This document shows, piece after piece, positions 51,660 to 60,644 of a DNA stretch of 64,000 nt (positions within the stretch are counted from its first letter, which is position 1; each line of letters starts with the position of its first letter). The notes under the pieces were generated by a model, which saw only the letters and a program-made list of their open reading frames with translations, was not told the DNA's origin and did not search any database. The DNA lies in the NCBI GenBank assembly GCA_045600845.1, contig JAZRYR010000011.1:1-64000 (forward strand), in the 5' to 3' direction. The position numbers and the translations under genes are program-made. Source of the DNA: RGIG5612 sp045600845 (GTDB lineage Bacteria; Bacillota; Clostridia; Lachnospirales; Lachnospiraceae).

Positions 51660-52748
51660 ATGGAATTAGATGAGAGAAAAAAGAAAATACTTCAGGCAGT
51701 GATCAAGAACTATCTGGAGACCGGAGAACCGGTAGGCTCCCGAACCATTTCGAAATATACGGATTTGAATTTAAGTTCCGCAACCATCCGAAATGAAATG
51801 GCGGACTTGGAAGAATTAGGATTTATTTTTCAGCCACATACTTCTGCTGGAAGAATTCCTACGGACGCCGGATACCGGCTGTATGTAGACGATATGCTCT
51901 CCGGAAAACAAGAGGAACTGAGTCAGAAAAATCGGAAACTGGAAGAACAGGAAGAAACCCTGAAGAACATGCAGGAAATCATGGACAAAAGGGTAGACCG
52001 TATAGAGGAAGTCCTGAAGGACATGGCAAAAATGCTGGCGAATAACACGAACTATACTTCCATGGTATCCATGCCTCAGGCGAACAAGAAACGGCTGAAA
52101 TTCGTCCAATTAACTCAGCTGGATGAGGGAAAACTTCTTTGTACGATAGTACTGGAAGGAAACATCGTTAAAAACGAAATGATAAAGATCCGCCAGAACT
52201 TAGACCAACAGGTTTTATTAAGTCTGAATCTTCTTTTCAATAATAAATTGAATGGTCTGACCCTTCAGGAAATCAATTTTGACATGGTTGCCAATATGGC
52301 GGACCAGGCCGGTGAATATGGAGCTCTCGTAACGGAAATAATTAATGCCATTGTAGCGGCCATCGGTTCTGCAGACGGAATTGAAATCTTCACCAGTGGG
52401 GCGACCAACATTTTCAAATATCCGGAACTTAGCGATAACGGGAATGCAAGCAGACTGATTTCCACCTTGGAAGAAAAAGAAATGCTTACCGAACTCCTTA
52501 CCGACAGTCTGGAAGAAATCGGTGAAAATACAACCGGCATTCAAGTTTATATCGGAGAAGAAACTCCGGTAAATTCTATGAAAGGCTGTTCCGTAGTAAC
52601 GGCAACTTATGAATTTGAAAAAGGCGTCTACGGAAAGATCGGTATTATCGGACCGAAGAGAATGGATTATGAAAAGGTACTGGATGCGTTGAAAAACGTA
52701 ACCGGGAACCTGGATAAAACATTTAAGAAAAAGAAAGACGAAGGATAA
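51660..52748 (+). CDS. hrcA: Heat-inducible transcription repressor HrcA
   Basis: A 362-residue HrcA with the winged-helix N-terminus (ELDERKKKILQAVIKNYLET, GSRTISKYTDLNLSSATIRN) and the GAF-like and inserted dimerisation domains that follow. It represses the CIRCE element 58 bases upstream of its own start. It is slightly longer than the common 340-350 residues, through a charged coiled segment around residues 80-120. It heads the operon with grpE, dnaK and dnaJ. Confidence 0.97.
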   Translation: MELDERKKKILQAVIKNYLETGEPVGSRTISKYTDLNLSSATIRNEMADLEELGFIFQPHTSAGRIPTDAGYRLYVDDMLSGKQEELSQKNRKLEEQEETLKNMQEIMDKRVDRIEEVLKDMAKMLANNTNYTSMVSMPQANKKRLKFVQLTQLDEGKLLCTIVLEGNIVKNEMIKIRQNLDQQVLLSLNLLFNNKLNGLTLQEINFDMVANMADQAGEYGALVTEIINAIVAAIGSADGIEIFTSGATNIFKYPELSDNGNASRLISTLEEKEMLTELLTDSLEEIGENTTGIQVYIGEETPVNSMKGCSVVTATYEFEKGVYGKIGIIGPKRMDYEKVLDALKNVTGNLDKTFKKKKDEG

Positions 52749-52769
52749 GAGAAAGGCAGGCATTTAATT

Positions 52770-53375
52770 TTGGCAGATAGAGAAATGAAATGGGCGAAAG
52801 AGGCAAAGCAGAGAATGGAAGAAGAATTAAAAAAAGAAACTGAGGAAGTTAAGGAAGAAACAAATACAGAGGAAGCTGCGGAAGAAGTTTTGGAAGGTGA
52901 AGTTGTAGAAGAAACCGAAGAAGAAACAAAAGAAGAGGATACCGTAGAAAAAGCAATCGCGGAGGTTCAGGAAAAATATCAGAGGCTTTTTGCAGAATTT
53001 GATAATTTCCGTAAAAGATCCGAACGTGAAAAGAGCATGCGTTATGACATGGGAGCTAGAGATATGGTTGAGAAGATTCTTCCGGTGCTGGATACTTTTG
53101 AATTAGCATTGAAAAATGTTCCGGAAGCAGAAGCGGATTCCCCGTTTGTGGATGGAATGGAAAAAATACATAAACAGTTCGTTACTGTTCTGGAAAATGC
53201 CGGCGTAAAGCCGATCGATGCGGTAGGACAGGAATTTAATCCGAACTTCCATAACGCGGTAATGCATGTCGAAGATGAGAACGTAGGAGAAAACATCATA
53301 GTAGAAGAATTGCAGAAAGGCTATATGTATAAAGACTCCATCGTTCGTTACAGCATGGTAAAAGTAGCAAATTAA
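52770..53375 (+). CDS. grpE: GrpE nucleotide exchange factor
   Basis: A 201-residue GrpE, which releases ADP from DnaK. A very acidic N-terminal tail (residues about 10-60) precedes the long dimerising helix (EKYQRLFAEFDNFRKRSERE), and the beta domain ends in YMYKDSIVRYSMVKVAN, the family's closing motif. The start is a TTG nine bases after AGGCAGG; the ATG at 52785 is an alternative. It is co-transcribed with hrcA and dnaK. Confidence 0.96.
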   Translation: MADREMKWAKEAKQRMEEELKKETEEVKEETNTEEAAEEVLEGEVVEETEEETKEEDTVEKAIAEVQEKYQRLFAEFDNFRKRSEREKSMRYDMGARDMVEKILPVLDTFELALKNVPEAEADSPFVDGMEKIHKQFVTVLENAGVKPIDAVGQEFNPNFHNAVMHVEDENVGENIIVEELQKGYMYKDSIVRYSMVKVAN

Positions 53376-53454
53376 GAGGAAAACCGTGAAAGCGGAAAAC
53401 ATATAAACAAGTAAAAAACCAGAGGGCAAAGGCCCGAAACAGGAGGAAAATAAA

Positions 53455-55353
53455 ATGTCAAAGATTATCGGAATTGATTTAGGAACAACAAATTCATGTG
53501 TAGCTGTTATGGAAGGCGGAAAACCTGCAGTTATCGCTAACGCAGAAGGTATCCGTACGACTCCTTCCGTAGTTGCTTTCACAAAGAACGGAGAAAGATT
53601 AGTAGGCGAACCTGCAAAACGTCAGGCAGTTACCAATTCTGACCGAACTATCTCTTCCATCAAGAGACAGATGGGATCGGACTACAGAGTAAATATTGAT
53701 GGAAAAACTTATTCCCCACAGGAAATTTCTGCAATGATCCTTCAGAAATTAAAAGCAGATGCAGAAGCTCACTTAGGTGAAACTGTAACCGAAGCGGTTA
53801 TTACGGTTCCTGCTTACTTTAACGATGCACAGAGACAGGCTACTAAAGATGCTGGTAAGATTGCAGGCCTTAAGGTTGACCGCATCATCAATGAGCCTAC
53901 CGCAGCAGCCCTTTCTTATGGATTAGATAATGAATCTGAGCAGAAGATCATGGTATACGACCTTGGTGGTGGTACTTTCGATGTTTCCATCATCGAAATC
54001 GGTGATGGTGTTATCGAAGTACTTGCGACAGCCGGCAACAACCGCTTGGGCGGCGATGACTTTGATGAGAGAGTTACCAATTACCTTATTTCCCAGTTTA
54101 AAGCTCAGGAAGGTGTGGACTTAAGTACCGATAAAATGGCTCTTCAGAGATTGCGTGAAGCTGCAGAGAAAGCGAAAAAGGAGCTTTCCAGCGCTACCAG
54201 CACCAATATCAACCTGCCTTTCATTACCGCAACTGCAGAAGGCCCGAAACATTTAGATATGGACCTTACAAGAGCAAAATTTGATGAACTTACCCATGAC
54301 CTGGTTGAAGCAACTGCAGGCCCTGTACAGCAGGCTTTAAGAGATGCAGGCCTTACTTCCAGTGAACTTGGAAAAGTCCTTTTAGTTGGCGGTTCTTCCC
54401 GTATTCCTGCAGTTCAGGAAAAGGTAAAACAGCTCACCGGACAGGATCCTTCCAAGACGCTGAACCCAGATGAGTGCGTAGCTATCGGTGCTGCTATTCA
54501 GGGCGGAAAATTAGCAGGCGATGCCGGCGCAGGGGATGTCCTTCTTCTGGATGTAACTCCACTTTCTCTTTCTATTGAGACCTTAGGTGGAATCGCTACC
54601 AGACTGATTGAAAGAAATACATCCATTCCTACAAAGAAGAGCCAGGTATTCTCTACCGCAGCAGATAACCAGAGCGCAGTAGATATCCACGTTGTTCAGG
54701 GCGAAAGGGAATTTGCTCGTGACAATAAGACTTTAGGACAGTTCCGTCTGGATGGTATTGCTCCAGCTCCTCGTGGAATTCCACAGATTGAAGTTACTTT
54801 CGATATTGATGCCAACGGTATCGTTAACGTAAGTGCAAAAGACCTTGGTACAGGAAAAGAGCAGCACATCACGATTACTTCTGGTTCCAGCATGAGCGAT
54901 GCAGATATCGAGAAAGCTGTGAAAGAAGCTGCGGAATTCGAAGCTCAGGATAGAATCCGTAAAGAAGCTGTTGATACCAGAAACGAAGCAGATGCTCTTG
55001 CAACTCAGGTTGAAAAGGCTATGAAAGACGCTGGCGACAAACTGGATCCTACCGATAAAGCAACCGTAGAGTCTGATTTAAGTACCTTGAAAGCTTTAAT
55101 CGGAACCGATGCAAACGTAGAGTTAACACCAGAACAGGTAAGCTCTATTAAGTCAGCCAAGGAAAAATTACTGACAAGCAGCCAGCAGCTGTTCACAAAG
55201 ATGTATGAGCAGGCTCAGGCTCAGGCAAATGCAGGACAGGCTGGTCCGGATATGGGAGACTTCAATGGTGGTGCAAATTATTCCCAGCCAGAGCAGGATC
55301 CGAACCCAAATCCAGAAGGCGATGTAGTAGATGGCGATTTTAAAGAAATCTAA
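53455..55353 (+). CDS. dnaK: Chaperone DnaK (Hsp70)
   Basis: A 632-residue Hsp70. The ATPase domain begins KIIGIDLGTTNSCVAVMEGG and carries the Hsp70 signatures VYDLGGGTFDVSI and VGGSSRIPAVQE; the interdomain linker is GDVLLLDVTPLSL, followed by the substrate-binding domain and helical lid. The Gln/Gly/Pro-rich tail ends with GDVVDGDFKEI, near the usual end. It works with DnaJ and GrpE encoded beside it. AGGAGG precedes the ATG. Confidence 0.99.
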   Translation: MSKIIGIDLGTTNSCVAVMEGGKPAVIANAEGIRTTPSVVAFTKNGERLVGEPAKRQAVTNSDRTISSIKRQMGSDYRVNIDGKTYSPQEISAMILQKLKADAEAHLGETVTEAVITVPAYFNDAQRQATKDAGKIAGLKVDRIINEPTAAALSYGLDNESEQKIMVYDLGGGTFDVSIIEIGDGVIEVLATAGNNRLGGDDFDERVTNYLISQFKAQEGVDLSTDKMALQRLREAAEKAKKELSSATSTNINLPFITATAEGPKHLDMDLTRAKFDELTHDLVEATAGPVQQALRDAGLTSSELGKVLLVGGSSRIPAVQEKVKQLTGQDPSKTLNPDECVAIGAAIQGGKLAGDAGAGDVLLLDVTPLSLSIETLGGIATRLIERNTSIPTKKSQVFSTAADNQSAVDIHVVQGEREFARDNKTLGQFRLDGIAPAPRGIPQIEVTFDIDANGIVNVSAKDLGTGKEQHITITSGSSMSDADIEKAVKEAAEFEAQDRIRKEAVDTRNEADALATQVEKAMKDAGDKLDPTDKATVESDLSTLKALIGTDANVELTPEQVSSIKSAKEKLLTSSQQLFTKMYEQAQAQANAGQAGPDMGDFNGGANYSQPEQDPNPNPEGDVVDGDFKEI

Positions 55354-55377
55354 TAATAATTTAAGGTTTTAATAGAC

Positions 55378-55424
55378 GGAAACGTGAAAAGGTGAGGGGC
55401 AGAAGGCCCTTCACCTAAGTTTCC
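55378..55424 (+). promoter_or_regulatory. Intercistronic stem-loop between dnaK and dnaJ
   Basis: GGAAAC (55378-55383) pairs with GTTTCC (55419-55424) and encloses an 11-base stem AGGTGAGGGGC / GCCCTTCACCT (one G-T pair) around a five-base loop. No T run follows, so it is not a standard terminator. It may stabilise the dnaK message or mark a processing site that sets the DnaK to DnaJ ratio. Confidence 0.6.
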
Positions 55425-55439
55425 ATAAAAGGATAAATA

Positions 55440-56555
55440 ATGGCAGACAAAAGAGATTATTATGAAGTCCTGGGCGTTGCAAAAACTGCCACACAGGATG
55501 AAATAAAAAAGGCATATAGAAAACTGGCAAAACAGTATCATCCGGATATGAATCCGGGAGATAAAGAGGCGGAAGCAAAGTTTAAAGAAGCTTCCGAAGC
55601 CTATGGTATCTTAAGCGACGAAACGAAGAGAAAACAGTATGACCAGTTCGGCCATGCCGCTTTTGAACAAGGTGGAATGGGCGGAGGCGGAGCTTCTTAT
55701 CAGGACATGAATGTAGATGATATCCTGAGAGGCTTTGGCTTTGGCGATATTTTCGGCGATCTTTTCGGTGGCGGAGGCGGAAGAAGTTACGGAAGCCGTG
55801 GCGCAGCTTACAATGGCCCGATGAAAGGAATGAATGTAGGTGCTGGTGTCCGCATTACTTTCGAAGAAGCAGTGTTCGGTTGCGAAAAAGATATTGAGAT
55901 TAATTATAAAGAAGAATGCGCTACCTGTCATGGAACGGGGGCTAAACCGGGAACTTCACCGGAAACCTGTACGACCTGTAATGGTTCCGGTCAGGTGGTA
56001 AGAAACCGTCAGAGCTTTTTTGGTACCATGCGGGAAGTATCTGCATGTCCGGAGTGCAATGGTACCGGAAAGATGATTAAAGACAAATGTACTTCCTGTC
56101 GAGGCTCCGGTTATAAGAATATAAAGAAAAAAATATCTGTCAGCATTCCGGCAGGTATCAGTTCCGGTCAGAGCATCCGTATTTCCGGTTTAGGTGAACC
56201 AGGAACCAATGGTGGATCCCGTGGCGATTTGCTGGTAGAAGTTGTAGCAGGCCGGCATCCAATTTTTGTAAGAGACGGAATGGACCTTTATTCTACCGCG
56301 TCCATCACCTTTGCAGAAGCTGCTCTGGGTGGTGATATTAAAGTAAAAACCATTGATGGTGATGTTTTATTCCCGATCAAACCAGGAACTCAGACAGATA
56401 CGAAAATCCGTCTGAAAGGCAAAGGCGTACCTTCCTTAAGGGATAAAAATGTCCGAGGTGACCAATATACTACGCTGGTAGTCAAGGTCCCGGAAAAGAT
56501 GAATGCAAAGCAGAAAGAAGCCTTAAAAGCTTTTGCAGATTTAATGTATAAATAG
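55440..56555 (+). CDS. dnaJ: Chaperone DnaJ (Hsp40)
   Basis: A 371-residue type I DnaJ. The J domain holds HPD at residues 34-36, then a G/F-rich linker, four CxxCxGxG zinc motifs (CATCHGTG, CTTCNGSG, CPECNGTG, CTSCRGSG) and the C-terminal substrate-binding domains. It delivers clients to DnaK and stimulates its ATPase. AAGGA precedes the ATG. prmA follows 16 bases later, a common Firmicute arrangement. Confidence 0.98.
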   Translation: MADKRDYYEVLGVAKTATQDEIKKAYRKLAKQYHPDMNPGDKEAEAKFKEASEAYGILSDETKRKQYDQFGHAAFEQGGMGGGGASYQDMNVDDILRGFGFGDIFGDLFGGGGGRSYGSRGAAYNGPMKGMNVGAGVRITFEEAVFGCEKDIEINYKEECATCHGTGAKPGTSPETCTTCNGSGQVVRNRQSFFGTMREVSACPECNGTGKMIKDKCTSCRGSGYKNIKKKISVSIPAGISSGQSIRISGLGEPGTNGGSRGDLLVEVVAGRHPIFVRDGMDLYSTASITFAEAALGGDIKVKTIDGDVLFPIKPGTQTDTKIRLKGKGVPSLRDKNVRGDQYTTLVVKVPEKMNAKQKEALKAFADLMYK

Positions 56556-56571
56556 TAAAGAGAGACGGCTC

Positions 56572-57609
56572 ATGAAATACACAAAATACACGATAAAAAC
56601 GACAACGAAGGACGCGGACATGGTCTGCGCCCTTCTTATGGATTACGATATTGTTGATGTTCAGATTGAAAATAATGTTCAGCTGACCGATGAAGAATTA
56701 AATCAGTTGTATGCGGCCATGGTCAAGGACCTTCCGGAAGATGATGGGAGCTGTAGCGTAAGCTTCTTTATCGATTATGATGAGGAAAAGGTAGAAGAAA
56801 CGGATCAGCTGATTGAAAATGTAAAGACCGGACTGGCAGAAGCACCGGATATTTACGGAATTGACCCGGTAGATTTTGTGGTGGAAGAGCAGGATTCTGC
56901 GGACTGGGAAAACAATTGGAAAGAATTTTTTAAACCTTTCCGTGTAGATGATATTCTGATTGCCCCGACATGGGAAATCGTTCCGGAGAATATGGAAGGC
57001 TTGGAGAATAAAGGCGGATCTGGTGACGCAGAAGAAACCGAGCCAAAGCTGACCATCCGGATTGATCCGGGAATGGCTTTTGGAACCGGTACCCATGAAA
57101 CAACCAGACTTTGTTTAAGAGGCCTCCGTAAATATATGAAAGAGGGCGATAAAGTCCTGGATTTAGGCTGCGGCAGCGGTATTTTAGGAATCAGCTCCAT
57201 TAAATTAGGTGCTTCTACGATTACCTCCGTAGACATTGATGAACAGGCGGTAAAAGTAGCAAAAGAGAATTTTGAAATTAATGCGGTCTGTCCGGAAGTC
57301 AGTGCCTTCTTTTTGGGTGACGTAGTAGAAAATGAAGCACTGAAAAATGAAGTTATTGCTCTTCATGAATGCGAAGAAGGGTATGGTCCGTATGATGTCG
57401 TTGTTGTTAACATTTTAGCCGATGTTATTAAGCTGATGCTGCCGACTTTAGATCAGTATCTGAAAAAAGGTGGCTATCTGATTCTCTCCGGAATTCTGGA
57501 CGTAAAAGAACAGCTGATCCGTGAAGGTGTTGAAGCAAATAAGAACCTGAAGCTTATCGAAGTTTTCCAGGATGGAGAATGGGTAAGAGTAACGGCAGAA
57601 AGAGTATAA
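56572..57609 (+). CDS. prmA: Ribosomal protein L11 methyltransferase
   Basis: A 345-residue PrmA, which trimethylates ribosomal protein L11 using S-adenosylmethionine. The N-terminal substrate-recognition domain ends at DWENNWKEFFKPFRV; the methyltransferase domain has IRIDPGMAFGTGTHETTRL, the SAM motif VLDLGCGSGILGI and the VVNILADVI catalytic block. It is longer than the usual 310 residues because of an acidic insert near 145-160 and another around 255-275. Confidence 0.96.
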   Translation: MKYTKYTIKTTTKDADMVCALLMDYDIVDVQIENNVQLTDEELNQLYAAMVKDLPEDDGSCSVSFFIDYDEEKVEETDQLIENVKTGLAEAPDIYGIDPVDFVVEEQDSADWENNWKEFFKPFRVDDILIAPTWEIVPENMEGLENKGGSGDAEETEPKLTIRIDPGMAFGTGTHETTRLCLRGLRKYMKEGDKVLDLGCGSGILGISSIKLGASTITSVDIDEQAVKVAKENFEINAVCPEVSAFFLGDVVENEALKNEVIALHECEEGYGPYDVVVVNILADVIKLMLPTLDQYLKKGGYLILSGILDVKEQLIREGVEANKNLKLIEVFQDGEWVRVTAERV

Positions 57610-57611
57610 CA

Positions 57612-58352
57612 ATGAAGCATTTTTTCGTAAGCGGAATATCGGAACGGGATGGATGGATAAGCGTATCCGGTGATGATGTGAACCATATTAAGAATGTCCT
57701 GAGAATGAAAGTGGGAGAAGAACTTCTGATCAGCGACGGGGAAGGAACCGATTATCACTGTAGTATTTCTGCGTTTGAAAATGACGAAGTCCTTTGTCAG
57801 GTTATGGATACGGAAACCAGTTGTGCAGAACCGACGGTAAAGTTTTATCTGTTCCAGGGACTTCCAAAGGCCGATAAATTCGAACATATTATCCAGAAAG
57901 CCGTGGAACTTGGGGTATATGAAATCATTCCCGTAGAAATGGCACGAAGCATTGTAAAATATGACGCAAAAAAGCAGAAAACAAAAACGGAACGGTGGCA
58001 GAAAATCGCAGAAGGCGCAGCAAAGCAGAGTCGCAGAGGCATTATTCCGGAAGTAAAAGCTCCTATGAGTATGGGAAAAGCTTTGGAATATGCGAAAGAA
58101 CATCTGGATCTTATTATGATTCCTTACGAGAATTTCAAAAACATGAAGTCCACCAAGGAACTGATTTCTTCAATTAAACCGGGAATGCAGGCAGGCTTCT
58201 TTGTAGGCCCGGAAGGCGGGTTTGAGCCATCCGAAGTGAAGGCTGCAGAGGAGGCCGGTGCAGTGCAGATTTCTTTAGGAAGTCGGATATTAAGAACTGA
58301 AACAGCACCGTTGATGCTGCTCAGTGTCTTAATGTTCCAGATGGAAGAATAA
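57612..58352 (+). CDS. rsmE: 16S rRNA m3U1498 methyltransferase RsmE
   Basis: A 246-residue SPOUT-class methyltransferase for N3 of U1498 in 16S rRNA. Family features: the N-terminal PUA-like domain (NHIKNVLRMKVGEELLISDG), KADKFEHIIQKAVELGV, and the knotted SAM site with FFVGPEGGFEPSEV, SLGSRILRTETAPLMLLSVL. I start at ATG 57612, three bases after prmA, not at 57579 within it. The prmA-rsmE pairing is common in Firmicutes. Confidence 0.96.
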   Translation: MKHFFVSGISERDGWISVSGDDVNHIKNVLRMKVGEELLISDGEGTDYHCSISAFENDEVLCQVMDTETSCAEPTVKFYLFQGLPKADKFEHIIQKAVELGVYEIIPVEMARSIVKYDAKKQKTKTERWQKIAEGAAKQSRRGIIPEVKAPMSMGKALEYAKEHLDLIMIPYENFKNMKSTKELISSIKPGMQAGFFVGPEGGFEPSEVKAAEEAGAVQISLGSRILRTETAPLMLLSVLMFQMEE

Positions 58353-58354
58353 GT

Positions 58355-59197
58355 TTATTCAACTCCGATAAAAAGTTCCATCAAAAATTCACTTTCTTCG
58401 TTGGTGACGAATCGGTTTACGCGATTAATACAGAATAAATCTGTTGTAAAATGGTAGTTGTGCTTTTCTGCATAGACTGCCATTTTTTTGAAACAATCCG
58501 TAATATCTTCATGATTGGAGGATAAAAGGTCCATATTAAAGAATTCGTGCAGAAAAGAACCTGCCGGCCGATAATAGATGCTTTCTTTTTCGAAAAGTTC
58601 CGGAGAAGTCGTGTGTGAGATAAAAGAAATCGGAGAGGTCTCGGCAGTAGCAACTTCATTGACTTCCATTTTTATGGCAACAATCGGTGCCGTTTTGGAT
58701 GGCTTCTGAATTAATTTCTCCAGATGCTCGGACATTTCCTGAATTCCAGTCAATGAATTAAGGCTTCCACTGAATGGGGACATAAAGTAATACCCTTCTT
58801 TTAAGGAGAAAATAGAAGGTACATTTATCGGCGTGGACATATAATTGACCATAGACTGCTGGGTATACGAAGAGATGGATAATCTTTTATTCAGCCGGTC
58901 AATTTCTTCCAAAGTTTTTTCTCGTACCTGGTTTAATAATTCAATATATCCGTTTACGGATCGGTGGTTTTGATAGTCCCGTATTTCAGAAACAGAAAAG
59001 CCCAGATTTCTCAGATGGGCAATAAACTGAAACCTGTGAAAATCCAGAATGGAATAATATCTATAATGATTTGTTGCATCAATGGTAGGACGTAAGATAT
59101 CATTTTTTTCATAGTGGTATAAAGTATCTTTCGTTGTTTTACAGGCTTTTGCAAAATCGTTTATAGTAAAAAGCTCATCATTGTTGTTATCATTCAC
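58355..59197 (-). CDS. MerR-family transcriptional regulator
   Basis: A 280-residue MerR-type regulator. The winged helix-turn-helix reads FTINDFAKACKTTKDTLYHYEKNDIL and is followed by NHYRYYSILDFHRFQFIAHLRNLGFS and a dimer helix (to about 120). The C-terminal half may be a ligand domain of the GyrI type. I start at GTG 59197, eight bases after GGAGG; longer starts lack a site. It is convergent with rsmE, three bases apart, and divergent from the cysteine desulfurase. TAGCATATGCTA (59258-59269), a perfect palindrome, lies in its upstream region. Confidence 0.85.
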   Translation of the reverse strand: MNDNNNDELFTINDFAKACKTTKDTLYHYEKNDILRPTIDATNHYRYYSILDFHRFQFIAHLRNLGFSVSEIRDYQNHRSVNGYIELLNQVREKTLEEIDRLNKRLSISSYTQQSMVNYMSTPINVPSIFSLKEGYYFMSPFSGSLNSLTGIQEMSEHLEKLIQKPSKTAPIVAIKMEVNEVATAETSPISFISHTTSPELFEKESIYYRPAGSFLHEFFNMDLLSSNHEDITDCFKKMAVYAEKHNYHFTTDLFCINRVNRFVTNEESEFLMELFIGVE

Positions 59198-59320
59198 AAA
59201 AAACACCTCCAAATATTGTGAAAAATTAATAATTGAGTATTGTCCTACACCATAGTTTAGCATATGCTACAAGAAATTCAAAATGAATTTTGTCGAAGGG
59301 GTATATATATACGAAAAAGG

Positions 59321-59352
59321 GAAATCAGCGTTTTGCTGGTTTTCTTTTTTTT
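59321..59352 (+). terminator. Terminator-like hairpin before the desulfurase gene
   Basis: GAAATCAGC pairs imperfectly with GCTGGTTTTC across a short loop and is followed by a T run (59345-59352). No forward gene ends here, so it may end antisense or leader transcripts from the divergent MerR promoter region. Confidence 0.5.
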
Positions 59353-59398
59353 ATGAAGTGTTTCATGGAACAACCCATAGAATTCGAAAAAAGTCGCC

Positions 59399-59427
59399 TT
59401 GTGCAGGTTTCGGGATTTTGTTATACT
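59399..59427 (+). promoter_or_regulatory. Promoter candidate giving a near-leaderless desulfurase mRNA
   Basis: TTGTGC (59399-59404), 17 bases, TATACT (59422-59427), with only nine bases to the ATG at 59437. No ribosome binding site is seen between them. Confidence 0.5.
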
Positions 59428-59436
59428 ATTTCAGTT

Positions 59437-60615
59437 ATGGAATGTTATTTGGATAATAGCGCGACGACCCGCGCCAGCGAAAATGTAATAAAAACCGTTA
59501 CCAAGGTGATGGACTTGGATTATGGAAATCCTTCCAGCAAACATATGAAGGGTTTTGAAAGTGAAACCTATTTAAAGGATGCCAGAGAAGCGATTGCGAA
59601 AATCCTGAAGGTAAATGAGAAAGAAATCTTATTTACTTCCGGTGGAACAGAATCCAATAATACGGCTTTGATTGGAGCGGCTTTGGCGAATCAGAGACAG
59701 GGTCGGCATATCATTACGACTTGTTTTGAGCATGCCAGCGTTCTGGAACCTTTAAAGTATCTGAACGAGTTAAAGGACCAACCGAATTTTGAGATTACCT
59801 ATCTGACCGTGGATTCCAAAGGGCATATTTCTTTGGAGGCACTTAAAGCGGCCATCCGGGAAGATACCATTCTGGTTTCCATTATGATGGTCAATAATGA
59901 AATTGGTGCTGTTCAGGACATTCCGGCGATTGGAAAAATCATAAAAGAAAAGAATCCGAAAACTCTTTTTCACGTGGATGCTATTCAGGCTTTCGGGAAA
60001 TACGATATTTTCCCGAAAAAGATGAATGTAGATATGATCAGCGTCAGCGCACATAAATTTCATGGGCCAAAAGGTGTAGGATTTTTATATATCAACGATA
60101 AAGTAAAAGTAAAACCACTTATTTTAGGTGGCGGTCAGCAAAAAGGCATGCGAAGCGGCACGGACAATGTTCCAGGAATTGCAGGTATGGCAGTAGCCGC
60201 TACAGAGGCTTATGGAGCCAAACCAGAAAACATTGCACATATGACAGAACTGAAGAACATGATGATTGACGGATTGTCCGAGATTTCGATTGATGGCGTG
60301 ACAATTAAAATTAACAGTTGCAAAGATGAAGCTTCTGCACCGCATATTGTCAGCACAACCTTTTTTCCGGTAAAGAGTGAAGTATTGCTCCATGCCTTAG
60401 AGGATAGGGGTGTTTATGTTTCCTCTGGCTCGGCATGCTCTTCCAATAAGCCGGGGCTGAGTGGAACCTTACAGTCCATTGGTCTGAGTGCAAAAGAAGC
60501 AGATTGTACCTTACGGTTTAGCTTCTGTGAGACCAGTACGGCAGGCGAAGTGGAATATACATTGAAACAGCTGAAGGATTTACTGCCGATGCTTTCGAAA
60601 TTTGTCAGCAGATAA
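59437..60615 (+). CDS. Cysteine desulfurase (NifS/IscS-like)
   Basis: A 392-residue PLP enzyme that takes sulfur from cysteine as an enzyme-bound persulfide. The N-terminus MECYLDNSATTRASENVI, the PLP lysine in VSAHKFHGPKG (Lys207) and the active loop Cys334 in SSGSACSSNKPG are all present. It lies 30 bases before thiI, so it most likely supplies sulfur for 4-thiouridine in tRNA. The ATG at 59437 fits the family start; upstream frame text is not family-like. Confidence 0.93.
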   Translation: MECYLDNSATTRASENVIKTVTKVMDLDYGNPSSKHMKGFESETYLKDAREAIAKILKVNEKEILFTSGGTESNNTALIGAALANQRQGRHIITTCFEHASVLEPLKYLNELKDQPNFEITYLTVDSKGHISLEALKAAIREDTILVSIMMVNNEIGAVQDIPAIGKIIKEKNPKTLFHVDAIQAFGKYDIFPKKMNVDMISVSAHKFHGPKGVGFLYINDKVKVKPLILGGGQQKGMRSGTDNVPGIAGMAVAATEAYGAKPENIAHMTELKNMMIDGLSEISIDGVTIKINSCKDEASAPHIVSTTFFPVKSEVLLHALEDRGVYVSSGSACSSNKPGLSGTLQSIGLSAKEADCTLRFSFCETSTAGEVEYTLKQLKDLLPMLSKFVSR

Positions 60616-60644
60616 GAAAAGAATCGTTCTAAATAGAGGTATTT

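Noticed and set aside
52218..52763. A 181-codon reverse-strand open frame opposite hrcA
   Set aside because: It lies entirely over a clear hrcA, has no family features and no ribosome binding site, and reads Phe-rich as antisense frames of such genes do.
57474..58103. A 209-codon reverse-strand open frame opposite prmA/rsmE
   Set aside because: The forward genes are unambiguous; the reverse frame has no recognisable domain.
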